DNA from: Mesonia sp. HuA40
GTDB lineage: Bacteria; Bacteroidota; Bacteroidia; Flavobacteriales; Flavobacteriaceae
Length of the DNA stretch: 64,000 nucleotides
Direction: 5' to 3'
Assembly (NCBI RefSeq): GCF_008017835.1
Contig: NZ_VRLT01000056.1
Location: 62,001 to 126,000 of the forward strand
The notes beneath the pieces were generated by a model. That model saw only the letters and a program-made list of their open reading frames with translations. It searched no databases and was not told the DNA's origin. Of the stretch, positions 35,804 to 43,387 are shown in pieces (position 1 is the stretch's first letter; every line of letters begins with the position of its first letter). The position numbers were made by a program, and so were the translations under genes.

Positions 35804-38203
35804 ATGAGAATTGTATTATTTTTAGTTGGTTTAATTTCTGCCAGTATAGTCTCTGCCCAAGAGGAAACTTATGTTTTATCTGGCGAAATATCAAGAAATG
35901 AAAAACCGGTGCCTTACGCTCAAATAAGTATAGAAGGCACAAAAATGGGAACGCTAAGCGATCAAAACGGTAAATACCGATTAAAATTAAAAAAGGGAGA
36001 CTATAATTTGGTGGTAACATCGGGCAATACCAAAAAAGTTGAGGTGTTTTTGAATAAAGATACACGACTCAATATAAGCTTAGATGGAGTAGAAGAGAAC
36101 TTAGAGGAGGTTTTTATTCAGGCGCTTAGAGCAACCAAAAAAACGCCCATTGCTTACACCAATTTGGAGGAGGATGAAATTGAAGAGCGAAATCTAGGAC
36201 AAGATATACCAGTGTTAATGGGTTATATGCCAGGAGTGGTTATGACATCAGATGCGGGGGCTGGTATTGGTTATACGTCTTTACGGGTTAGAGGTAGCGA
36301 TGCGTCAAGAACCAATGTGACCATTAACGGTATTCCTTATAACGATGCCGAAAGCCAAGGGAGCTTCTGGGTAAACTTAAGCGATATGGCCAGTTCTATC
36401 GAGAGTTTGCAATTACAACGTGGTGTAGGAACCTCAACAAATGGCGCAGGTGCCTTTGGTGCGAGTATAAATATCGCTACAAAAGACTTTTCTGAAAAAG
36501 CTTATGCCGAGTTATCAAACAGTTATGGCTCTTTTAATACCCATAAACATACCCTAAATTTTAGCACCGGTTTATTTAATCAACACTGGGAAATATCTGG
36601 TAGAGCCTCTGTTCTTGAGAGCGACGGTTACATTGATAGAGCCAGTAGCTCGATGCGCTCTTATTTCTTGCAAGCCGCTTTTATTGATGAGAATACCAAG
36701 ATTAAAGCGATAACTTTTGGTAATAAAGAAAAGACCTACCAAGCTTGGTATGGCATAGATGCCAATCAGTTAAAAGAGGATAGACGGTACAACCCCGCAG
36801 GAGAATACACTACAGATGAAGGAGTAGTAAAGTATTATGATAACCAAACCGATAATTACTGGCAAGACCATTACCAACTGTTGTGGAACCAGACTTATGA
36901 TAGTAGATGGTCATCAAATTTTGCGCTACATTACACGCGCGGTAAAGGTTATTATGAGGAATTTCAAGAAGATGCAAGTTTAAACGACTATAATTTACCA
37001 AGCTTTACAGCTAATGGCGAACTGGTTGAAACTTCAGATCTTATTAATACCAAATGGTTAGATAATCATTTTTACGGTACAACCTTTAGTGTTCAATATA
37101 ATTTTAAGAGGATTAATGCTCTTATTGGTGGAGGGGCAAATCGTTACGAAGGAGATCATTTTGGAGAAGTTATTTATACCCGATTTGCACAAAATAAAGA
37201 ACCTTATGTGCCTTATTATGATAATGATGCGGTTAAAACCGATGCAAATCTATACACCAAAATATCATACGCACTAAACAATAAGCTTAATACCTATATC
37301 GATTTACAAGGACGATGGATCGGATATGAAACAAATGGAGCAATTGAAGAGGGTATTCCTTTAGGTGTTGATGAGCAATATAGTTTTTTTAACCCTAAAT
37401 TCGGACTTACCTATCAACCTGCTGAAGACCATCAACTTTACTTTTCATATGCCAAAGCGCACAGAGAACCAAGCCGTTCAGATTTTGAAAATGCGTTATT
37501 CAACAATGCAGATGTTGAGCCAGAAAGTTTAGACGATTTTGAATGGGGATGGCGTTGGCAAACACCAAAACTTGTCTTAAATGCTAATTTCTATTACATG
37601 AATTATAAAAATCAATTGGTTTTAACTGGTGAAATTGATGCAGAGGGAGGAGCTGTCAGAGAAAACGTAGGCGATAGTTACCGAGCAGGAATCGAATTAG
37701 ATGCCAGTATCAAACTTACCAATACATTAAGCCTTCACCCCAATGTGGCGATCAGTAAAAATCAAAATAGAGATTTTAAAACTCGTTTTGATGGTGAGCT
37801 GCAAAATTTTGGCAATACAGAAATTGCATTTTCACCTAGTGTAGTGGCCGCTAATGCTATTCGGTTTTCACCGGTAAAAAATCTTCAAATCAATTGGTTG
37901 AGTAAATATGTAGGAGAACAATATATGAGTAATCTTGAGCGTGAGGCTTCACGATTAGACGATTACTTTATTAACGATTTGAATTTGCAATACGTTTGGG
38001 AAAAACCACCTTTTTTTAACGAAATAGTTTTTACTGGTTTGGTGAATAATATTTTTAATGTAAAATATGTTTCCAACGGCTATTACTTCAATTATGAGGT
38101 TGAAAATACCAATATTCCAAGCGGTTTAGAGACCCTAGAAGGTGCTGGTTATTATCCGCAGGCTACTATAAACTTTTTATTCGGTATTAACCTAAAATTT
38201 TAA
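35804..38203 (+). CDS. TonB-dependent receptor, probably for thiamine or a derivative
   Basis: A 799-residue outer-membrane receptor: signal peptide (ends VSAQEE), carboxypeptidase-regulatory-like domain (about 22-100), plug (about 115-230, SLRVRGSDASRTNVTINGIP), and a 22-strand barrel ending in the typical aromatic INLKF. The role follows from the TPP riboswitch in its leader, since receptors under TPP control import thiamine compounds in Bacteroidota. No thiamine biosynthesis gene or inner-membrane carrier is adjacent. Confidence 0.9.
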   Translation: MRIVLFLVGLISASIVSAQEETYVLSGEISRNEKPVPYAQISIEGTKMGTLSDQNGKYRLKLKKGDYNLVVTSGNTKKVEVFLNKDTRLNISLDGVEENLEEVFIQALRATKKTPIAYTNLEEDEIEERNLGQDIPVLMGYMPGVVMTSDAGAGIGYTSLRVRGSDASRTNVTINGIPYNDAESQGSFWVNLSDMASSIESLQLQRGVGTSTNGAGAFGASINIATKDFSEKAYAELSNSYGSFNTHKHTLNFSTGLFNQHWEISGRASVLESDGYIDRASSSMRSYFLQAAFIDENTKIKAITFGNKEKTYQAWYGIDANQLKEDRRYNPAGEYTTDEGVVKYYDNQTDNYWQDHYQLLWNQTYDSRWSSNFALHYTRGKGYYEEFQEDASLNDYNLPSFTANGELVETSDLINTKWLDNHFYGTTFSVQYNFKRINALIGGGANRYEGDHFGEVIYTRFAQNKEPYVPYYDNDAVKTDANLYTKISYALNNKLNTYIDLQGRWIGYETNGAIEEGIPLGVDEQYSFFNPKFGLTYQPAEDHQLYFSYAKAHREPSRSDFENALFNNADVEPESLDDFEWGWRWQTPKLVLNANFYYMNYKNQLVLTGEIDAEGGAVRENVGDSYRAGIELDASIKLTNTLSLHPNVAISKNQNRDFKTRFDGELQNFGNTEIAFSPSVVAANAIRFSPVKNLQINWLSKYVGEQYMSNLEREASRLDDYFINDLNLQYVWEKPPFFNEIVFTGLVNNIFNVKYVSNGYYFNYEVENTNIPSGLETLEGAGYYPQATINFLFGINLKF

Positions 38204-38220
38204 ACAGTTAAAATTATGTT

Positions 38221-38249
38221 CCCCTTACTTCCGTAAAGGAAGGAGGGGG
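38221..38249. terminator. Hairpin between convergent genes
   Basis: CCCCTTACTTCC (38221-38232) pairs with GGAAGGAGGGGG (38238-38249) with one mismatch. T-runs are poor on both sides, so this is a possible terminator for the receptor gene. Confidence 0.5.
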
Positions 38250-38260
38250 AATTAATTTAA

Positions 38261-38698
38261 TCAATTAGTCACCACTAGGGTGTTGTTGTCTATTTTAGAA
38301 ATACGATAAGCATACAAAGGGAACCTCAAATTCTCACCACTTATAAAATTCCCGGTAAACAATTCGTAGGTATTTTGCTCACAATCACAAACTAATCGAG
38401 TCCCTTCTAGTTGCATGGCATAGCAATCAGATGAAATAGGGTGGTTAGGGTCTGAGGCGTCAAAAGCTACATAGGTGTTTGTGCCGGTGTTCATTACAAC
38501 AATACCAACATTACCTTGGTTGGGTATAAAAACGGGATTAGCAGGATTTAACAAAGGAGTGTATTGTGGTAGTCTAAGATTTATTTCTAGATTTACAGGT
38601 GCCCCAGACAAGTAAGGATTGTCTAAACGGCCATCATCAGAATCGCAACCCGCAAAAAGAAGGCAAGTTAAAAGCAAAAAATTGAGGTATTTCATCAT
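38261..38698 (-). CDS. Small lipoprotein of unknown function, with a faint Rieske-like pattern
   Basis: A 145-residue lipoprotein (MMKYLNFLLLTCLLFAGC, Cys18). The mature part has a Pro-rich LPQYTPLLNPANPVFIPNQG, then VVMNTGTNTYVAFDASDPNH and SDCYAMQLEGTRLVCDC. The layout resembles a Rieske-type fold (two loops bearing Cys), but the Cys-x-His pairs needed for a 2Fe-2S cluster are missing. So any iron-sulfur role is unlikely. I recognise the type from other Flavobacteriia, without function. Confidence 0.75.
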   Translation of the reverse strand: MMKYLNFLLLTCLLFAGCDSDDGRLDNPYLSGAPVNLEINLRLPQYTPLLNPANPVFIPNQGNVGIVVMNTGTNTYVAFDASDPNHPISSDCYAMQLEGTRLVCDCEQNTYELFTGNFISGENLRFPLYAYRISKIDNNTLVVTN

Positions 38699-38723
38699 AA
38701 TAGTTTTTGTGTGCGAATATAAA

Positions 38724-38754
38724 TTGTTTTACTGATTTAATTTTATTATCTTTG
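38724..38754 (+). promoter_or_regulatory. Promoter of greA
   Basis: TTG (38724-38726), 20 bases, TATCTTTG (38747-38754): full consensus match. The start point would be near 38760, directly in front of the hairpin at 38763. Confidence 0.8.
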
Positions 38755-38762
38755 GTCTTAAC

Positions 38763-38792
38763 GAATCCTATGCGAGTAGGATTCTTTTTTTT
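38763..38792 (+). terminator. Terminator-like hairpin in the greA leader
   Basis: Perfect 8-bp stem GAATCCTA/TAGGATTC (38763-38770 with 38777-38784), 6-base loop, then eight Ts. It lies between the greA promoter and its ATG, so transcripts of about 30 nt would end here unless polymerase reads through. This is attenuator geometry. Confidence 0.8.
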
Positions 38793-38818
38793 ATAGTATA
38801 ATTAATAACGATGAAGTT

Positions 38819-39292
38819 ATGAGTAAAGTATCTTATTACACTGCAGATGGTTTGAAAAAACTTAAAGCAGAGCTTGATCATTTAAGAGACGTTGAGCGTC
38901 CTAAAGCTTCGCAGGCTATAGCAGAAGCTAGAGACAAAGGAGATTTAAGTGAGAATGCAGAGTATGACGCAGCTAAAGAAGCTCAAGGTTTATTAGAAAT
39001 GAAAATTTCTAAACTAGAAGAGGTGGTTTCAAATGCAAGAGTAATTGATGAATCACAACTAGACACCTCAAAAATATTAATCCATTCTACGGTGAAGCTA
39101 AAAAATCTTGCCAATAATATGGAGATGCAATATAAATTAGTAGCCCAAAGCGAAGCCGATTTGAAAGCCGGTAAAATTTCGGTAGATTCTCCTATTGGGA
39201 AAGGATTGTTGGGTAAGAAAGCAGGTGAAGAAGCTGAGATTCAAGTGCCTAATGGCAAGATTACTTTTGAAATCTTAGAAATTTCTAGGTAA
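38819..39292 (+). CDS. greA: Transcription elongation factor GreA
   Basis: A 157-residue factor that enters the secondary channel of RNA polymerase and triggers cleavage of backtracked RNA. N-terminal coiled coil with the acidic tip ARDKGDLSENAEYDAAKEAQ; C-terminal FKBP-like domain (ISVDSPIGKGLLGKKAGEEA). Full length. It has its own promoter and a leader hairpin that may attenuate it. Confidence 0.97.
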   Translation: MSKVSYYTADGLKKLKAELDHLRDVERPKASQAIAEARDKGDLSENAEYDAAKEAQGLLEMKISKLEEVVSNARVIDESQLDTSKILIHSTVKLKNLANNMEMQYKLVAQSEADLKAGKISVDSPIGKGLLGKKAGEEAEIQVPNGKITFEILEISR

Positions 39293-39313
39293 TCTATTAA
39301 ATCTAAAATTTAG

Positions 39314-39350
39314 AAAGAGGCGGAGAGATATCTTCGCCTCTTTTTTTATA
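39314..39350 (+). terminator. Terminator after greA
   Basis: Stem AAAGAGGCG/CGCCTCTTT (39314-39322 with 39335-39343) with a partly paired 12-base loop, then a T-run. The convergent pnp-type gene ends within it. Confidence 0.85.
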
Positions 39351-40155
39351 AACTTGCGATGAGTTTACAGAATAAAGTGATCATTTGCGGCTCAGCTTGC
39401 TTAGCGGCTTGCATTATACTTTTAATATTCACAGGTTTTAAATGGTCTGGATCACACAAATCGGTAATAACCGATAAAGCAATGACAGGTAATTTTAAAT
39501 GATTGGCTACAATAATTTCTGGTACGGTGCTCATTCCTACTGCATCGGCGCCAATCAGTTTCAAATACCTATACTCTGCCCTGGTTTCTAATTGCGGACC
39601 CTTTACTGCGGCATACACCCCTTGATGTAGCTTAATGTTTTCTTCCTTAGCTATTTTCATTAGCTTTTTGCGCATACCAGTGTCATAGGGATTACTCATA
39701 TCTACAAAACGCTCTCCATGTTTTGCAACACCTTTAAAAGCTAAAGGTGAATCTCCTAATAAGTTAATATGATCTTCAAGCAGCATTAAGTCGCTGGTCT
39801 TATAATTCAAATTTAAACCGCCAGCTGCATTAGATACCAATAAGTGTTTCACTCCTAGATTTTTCATTATACGTACCGGGTAAGTCACATCCCGTAAAGT
39901 ATAGCCTTCATAAAAATGAAATCGCCCTTGCATAACCATAATTTTCTTTCCGCTTAACTCACCATATATAAGTTTACCTTTATGGAATTCAACTGTTGCG
40001 GTAGGAAAATGCGGAATATGATTGTAAGATACCTCTTGAATAATATTGATATGATTCACAAAATCGCTCAATCCGCTACCTAATATGATACCAATTTCTG
40101 GTGCCTCAAATCCTTTCTCTTTTAAATAGACAGAAGTCTCATTAATAAAACGCAT
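39346..40155 (-). CDS. Purine nucleoside phosphorylase
   Basis: A 269-residue trimeric-type (PNP I / PunA-XapA group) enzyme splitting purine nucleosides with phosphate into base and ribose-1-phosphate. Motifs: GIILGSGLSDFV, FHKGKLIYGELSG, VSNAAGGLNLNY, GPQLETRAEYR and VITDLCDP. It works in purine salvage. Single gene, convergent with greA. Confidence 0.94.
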   Translation of the reverse strand: MRFINETSVYLKEKGFEAPEIGIILGSGLSDFVNHINIIQEVSYNHIPHFPTATVEFHKGKLIYGELSGKKIMVMQGRFHFYEGYTLRDVTYPVRIMKNLGVKHLLVSNAAGGLNLNYKTSDLMLLEDHINLLGDSPLAFKGVAKHGERFVDMSNPYDTGMRKKLMKIAKEENIKLHQGVYAAVKGPQLETRAEYRYLKLIGADAVGMSTVPEIIVANHLKLPVIALSVITDLCDPDHLKPVNIKSIMQAAKQAEPQMITLFCKLIASL

Positions 40156-40435
40156 AATTTTTAACCTTTAAATTAAGATTAAAGGTACAAAATTGATCTT
40201 TAACTACAGATAATAGTTTTATGACGGCGAAAAATAACCTTAAATCGATTTTGCAAGTACTTTATCTGGAGTGATTTATCTGTATAAATCCATTTTAATC
40301 CGCTGAAATACAATATATTAAAAAATATCAAAAAATTGTTTGTTATTTATCCGAAATAAAATACCTTTAATCGTGTAAAAATTAAGATAATCGATTATTT
40401 TTGCCATCGATTTTAAGAATAAATTAGGAGTCGCT
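40156..40435. other. Intergenic stretch at the left edge of the odd region
   Basis: 280 bp without a gene. The only signal I see is a plus-strand TATTTTTG at 40396-40403 (TAnnTTTG), 32 bp before the adhesin-like pseudogene, without a good -33 box. Confidence 0.5.
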
Positions 40436-41677
40436 ATGAAATATGCTGTGTTGGTTGTTTTTTTGATCTTCAATATTGGATTTTGTCAGAATGTGCAGGT
40501 AGATGTGAATACATATAATGCACAAGACTTAAGTGAAATGTTATTGAATAATGCGTGTTCTAGTTTATTCAATGAAGAGATGTCATCCAGTCAAGCGGTT
40601 GGTTATTTTTCTCAAAACAACAGTAATTTTCCTATTGAGGAAGGCGTGATTATTCGAAGTGGAAACGCAAAGCATAGCGAAGGTCCGTTTTCAGGGAACC
40701 ACCTGAGTTCTCAAATAAATCAAAATACTAATGCCTACTTAGAAAATTTAAATGCTGCCTCAGGACAACACGCTCAAATTACCGACGTGGCATTTTTATT
40801 GTTTGAGTTTGTGCCGTTGTCTCATGACTTCAGTTTTAACTTTGTCTTTGCTTCAAATGAGTATGGGCAGTGGCAATGTGTTTCTAGTGATGTTTTTGCG
40901 TTTGTATTGACCAATCTTAATACTGGCCAATCACAAAATCTAGCGGTAATACCTGGAACAACTACCCCTGTTTCCGTAAAGAATATAAAAGACAAGACTT
41001 ACAACAATTCTTGTTCATCAGATAATAAACATTTGTTTGGTGAATATTTGGTAAATCAACCCAATGCTGGTTTAAATATGCGCGGGTATACCAAGGTGAT
41101 GAAAGCCTTGGCTCAAATTGTCCCAGGTGATACCTATAAAATAGAGCTTTTAATAGCAGATTCTAACGATGCTAATTTTGATTCGGCCATTTTTTTGGAG
41201 GCGGGTAGTTTTCAAACCAATGTAAATCTTGGAGACGATGAAGCCATTTGTTTGGGGCAATCTAAAACCTTGACCACGGGATTAGATACTCAGCTTTATA
41301 ACCATACGTGGAAAATGAATGGTAGCGTGGTGAACTACACCAATACCAATACCCTTACGGTGACCAATCCGGGTGATTATAGTGTTGAGGTTACCGTAAA
41401 TAATACAGGTTGTCTTTTAACCGACGAGATACAATTGACACAAGTGCAAATAAATGAAGCTAATAATTTAAAGATATGTTACGACGATCGAGCTAATTAT
41501 TTCTGGGATTTAACCGTCAATAATCACCAGATTCTAGGTGTGTCGCCATCAGATTATGAGCTTTTTTATTATGCCAGTTAGCAAGATTTGAATAATGATT
41601 TACCTATACCTGCGGCAAATATTACGGCTTTTGCAGGAATACCCAACCAAAGTGTTTACATCAAACTAAAAGCGTAA
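40436..41677 (+). pseudogene. Choice-of-anchor L domain protein, nonsense-truncated
   Basis: A secreted protein with signal peptide (MKYAVLVVFLIFNIGFCQ). The choice-of-anchor L domain spans about 30-275 (FNFVFASNEYGQWQCVSSDVF, AIFLEAGSFQTNVNLG), followed by an Ig-like repeat (LGDDEAICLGQSKTL, NPGDYSVEV). A TAG at 41579 ends it after 381 residues, yet the same frame goes on with homologous-looking text (QDLNNDLPIPAANITAFAG, NQSVYIKLKA) to TAA 41675. Intact relatives are much longer and end in a gliding-motility/T9SS C-terminal domain, which is missing. So it is a decayed surface protein. Confidence 0.8.
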
Positions 41678-41846
41678 AATCATATATAAATGGGTTTATT
41701 TGTACTACTAATCCTAAGAATAGAATTTTTACCTTTACATTTATCATATATGCTTAATGAGATGAAATTTTAACATTTTAAATTTTTAGATATTATTCTT
41801 TTTTTTCTTGCAATCGTGTTTGGCCATACATCTAAAAAAAGTATAA
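41678..41846. other. AT-rich stretch without a recognisable gene
   Basis: Highly AT-rich, many stops in all frames. A short phrase GFICTTNPKNRIFTFTF can be read at about 41693-41750, possibly the continuation of the broken adhesin in another frame; this is weak. Confidence 0.4.
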
Positions 41847-41951
41847 TTAAATTTAAAAAATAAGATCAAAAATTTTTTTAGAGTACCTTTTGTTGTGTTG
41901 TTAGCTAGTATAGTTTTTGCTACTTGTAGTAAGAATAACCATCAAGAATAA
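41847..41951 (+). pseudogene. Remnant of a tiny lipoprotein that lost its start
   Basis: The open stretch reads LNLKNKIKNFFRVPFVVLL then ASIVFATCSKNNHQE and stop (TAA 41949-41951). That is a textbook lipoprotein signal (basic n-region, hydrophobic core, lipobox VFATC) with a short mature tail, but no ATG, GTG or TTG is in frame. A TTA stands at 41853 where a start would fit. Probably a dead gene. Confidence 0.55.
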
Positions 41952-41958
41952 TAAATAA

Positions 41959-42123
41959 AAACCTCGATATTTCTATTTTTCTCGTAGCTATATTATTTTT
42001 ATAGCTTTAAAACTATTTGGAGCAATAATTTTCATTCAGTTACGGTATTTTTTTGCTGTTTTAGTTATAATCCCTGTGATTTTAAGAGTGATTAGACTTG
42101 TCGTGCAGATTAATCGAAAATAA
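41959..42123 (+). pseudogene. Remnant of a small two-span membrane protein
   Basis: A 54-codon open frame without a usable start. It encodes SYIIFIALKLFGAIIFIQL and YFFAVLVIIPVILRVIRLV followed by VQINRK and stop: two clear membrane helices with a basic end. In the neighbouring frame KTSIFLFFS precedes it, so a shift near 41982 would join a start region to it. No family recognised. Confidence 0.5.
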
Positions 42124-42128
42124 AATAA

Positions 42129-42853
42129 ATGAATTATAGAATTTTATATTCGTTAATACGCTAGTGGTCATTTTTATGGCAATTAGCGTATTGGCTTCTT
42201 GTCAGAATAAAGCAAGAAGTGTGAAGGTTATAGATGAAGTGTATAGCGATTCTATTAGCTTTACTATCTATGAAGGTAAAAATAAAACGAATGCAGATAA
42301 TGATATTCAGTGTACAAAATATTATTCCTATAAAAAACTAGAAAATGGTTATGAAGTAAGAGGAGCAGATTTGCGACATTTAATTTCTTTTCTTCAAGAT
42401 GTTGATTTAAAAGATGTTATTGTTGATGACAGAATTGATAAAAATTTTTACACTTTAGAGTATAGAGGCCCTGATGCTACGGCGCATAAAAACCATATAT
42501 TAAAAAAGTTTCTTGATTATTATGATTTACATATAAATAAAAATCAAAAGTTAGAGAAAGGCTATACTTTAGGTCTAGAAAATGATAAAATAAAGATTTA
42601 TCTGGCAGAAAACAATCAAAACACTAGTGTAGAGCAAAACGGCAGCATAGTTAATATGCGTAATGCTAATTTAAAAATATTAGCCAATGTTATTCAAGAT
42701 CTATATGGGGTAAAGGTTAATACGGGTAAAGAGCGAGAAAATTTACAAGGATATAATATAAACTTTGATTCAGGTATGTCTATTACTTCTTTACAAAACT
42801 TTTTAAATGAAAAATATGGTATTCAATTTGAAGAAGAGCAATTTAGTGTGTAG
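42129..42853 (+). pseudogene. Lipoprotein with two DUF3738/STN-like repeats, frameshifted in its signal peptide
   Basis: ATG 42129 opens MNYRILYSLIR and hits TAG at 42162. From 42161 the next frame reads LVVIFMAISVLASCQNKARS and stays open to 42853. Adding one base after 42160 joins them into a perfect lipoprotein signal (lipobox VLASC). Used alone, GTG 42164 would give a signal with no positive charge. The mature part has two similar blocks (GYEVRGADLRHLISFLQD to YTLGLEN, and VNMRNANLKILANVIQDLYG to QFEEEQF), like the repeated short domains of DUF3738 or secretin/TonB N-termini. Function unknown. Confidence 0.65.
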
Positions 42854-42983
42854 AAGTATAAAGTGACAAAGAAAGACTAATGAATTACTTGCCTAAAGCT
42901 ATTGAGTTATTCTATTCTTTATGTGGTTGTCTTCATATTTTTGCCTTCATTGTCGTTAGTTAGCTGTGACAATTATACAAAAA

Positions 42984-43020
42984 CCCCGATCAAAAAATCG
43001 AGGTTTTGCGGTGGTGCCTC
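42984..43020. repeat. Direct repeat copy A: tRNA-Phe terminator plus tRNA 3' end
   Basis: 37 bp identical at 36 positions to 43351-43387 next to tRNA-Phe; the one difference is A at 42996 against G at 43363. It holds the acceptor 3' strand of the tRNA and its terminator. Eleven more bases of the T-arm (GAACCAGGGAC, 43040-43050) are also shared with 43396-43406. Confidence 0.92.
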
Positions 43021-43021
43021 T

Positions 43022-43052
43022 AGTCCCTATGCTTCGGGAGAACCAGGGACTA
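43022..43052. repeat. Hairpin joining GIY-YIG stop and tRNA fragment
   Basis: AGTCCCT near 43022 pairs with AGGGACT near 43045, with TA flanks extending it to 8 bp and a 16-base loop rich in paired CTTCGGGAG. It includes the ancestral TAG of the GIY-YIG gene (43050-43052) and replaces the T-loop of the tRNA copy. On the plus strand a T-run follows. Confidence 0.65.
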
Positions 43053-43330
43053 TTTTTTATTAATGATGTCCTTTAAGATATCGGGCCGATTTAAATTTTA
43101 AGTATAAACTTTTTGCTTTTCATTCTTTTAATAAACTTCTCTAAATAAAGCGCGTCGTTTTTGTTTCTGCATTTAAAAGCGAGTGCCAGTTTCCAATCGG
43201 CTGCAGCCTTTGTGAATGACTCATTAAAGCTATGTTTATTGTTCTTGTTAATTCTATTTTGGATGTCTATTGTTTCTCCAACATAGAATTTATTTAGGGT
43301 TGGGCTGTGAATAATATAAAGAAAATGCAT
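43050..43330 (-). pseudogene. GIY-YIG nuclease, frameshifted near the C-terminus
   Basis: Small single-domain GIY-YIG endonuclease. ATG 43330 opens MHFLYIIHSPTLNKFYVGET, with Arg in IQNRINKN and Glu in YLEKFIKRMKSKKF, the expected catalytic layout. The frame stops at 43091 after 79 residues. The next frame, however, reads NRPDILKDIINKK and TAG at 43050, the usual ending of these proteins, so one base was lost near 43092 in an ancestral 93-residue gene. The catalytic core is intact and the 79-residue form might still fold. Upstream in-frame codons into the tRNA gene are not part of it. Confidence 0.75.
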
Positions 43331-43344
43331 AACCAGTTTAAAAC

Positions 43345-43374
43345 AAAAAACCCCGATCAAAAGATCGAGGTTTT
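43345..43374 (-). terminator. Terminator of tRNA-Phe
   Basis: On the minus strand CCTCGATC pairs with GATCGGGG through a TTTT loop and is followed by six Ts, directly after the tRNA. A second copy lies at 42979-43007 behind the GIY-YIG gene. Confidence 0.85.
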
Positions 43375-43387
43375 GCGGTGGTGCCTC
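43351..43387. repeat. Direct repeat copy B at the true tRNA-Phe
   Basis: Partner of 42984-43020, 36 of 37 bases identical. It contains the tRNA acceptor 3' strand and the terminator that follows it. Confidence 0.92.

Larger units (their letters stand above)
42880..43063 (+). pseudogene. Frameshifted lipoprotein start, cut by the tRNA-derived repeat
   Basis: ATG 42880 opens MNYLPKAI and closes at 42961. Dropping one C at 42892-42893 gives MNYLLKLLSYSILYVVVFIF followed by LPSLSLVSCDNYTK, a complete lipoprotein signal with lipobox LVSC. The frame then runs at 42984 into the 37-bp repeat (tRNA-Phe terminator and 3' end) and ends at 43063 without sense. So a lipoprotein gene was both frameshifted and truncated at the repeat boundary. 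Confidence 0.6.
42984..43350 (-). mobile_element. Candidate tRNA-hitchhiking GIY-YIG mini-element (367 bp)
   Basis: Between the two copies of the tRNA-Phe 3' end lies one 367-bp unit. Read on the minus strand, after the real tRNA and its terminator come a short leader, a GIY-YIG nuclease gene, an 8-bp hairpin, then a second tRNA 3' end and terminator. The order suggests insertion or duplication that keeps the tRNA whole and regenerates its 3' end. No transposase or integrase is present; mobility is inference. Confidence 0.5.

Noticed and set aside
41579-41581. TAG in the adhesin-like gene as a recoded (readthrough) codon
   Set aside because: No recoding signal is seen, and the frame is lost 31 codons later anyway; a simple nonsense mutation is enough.
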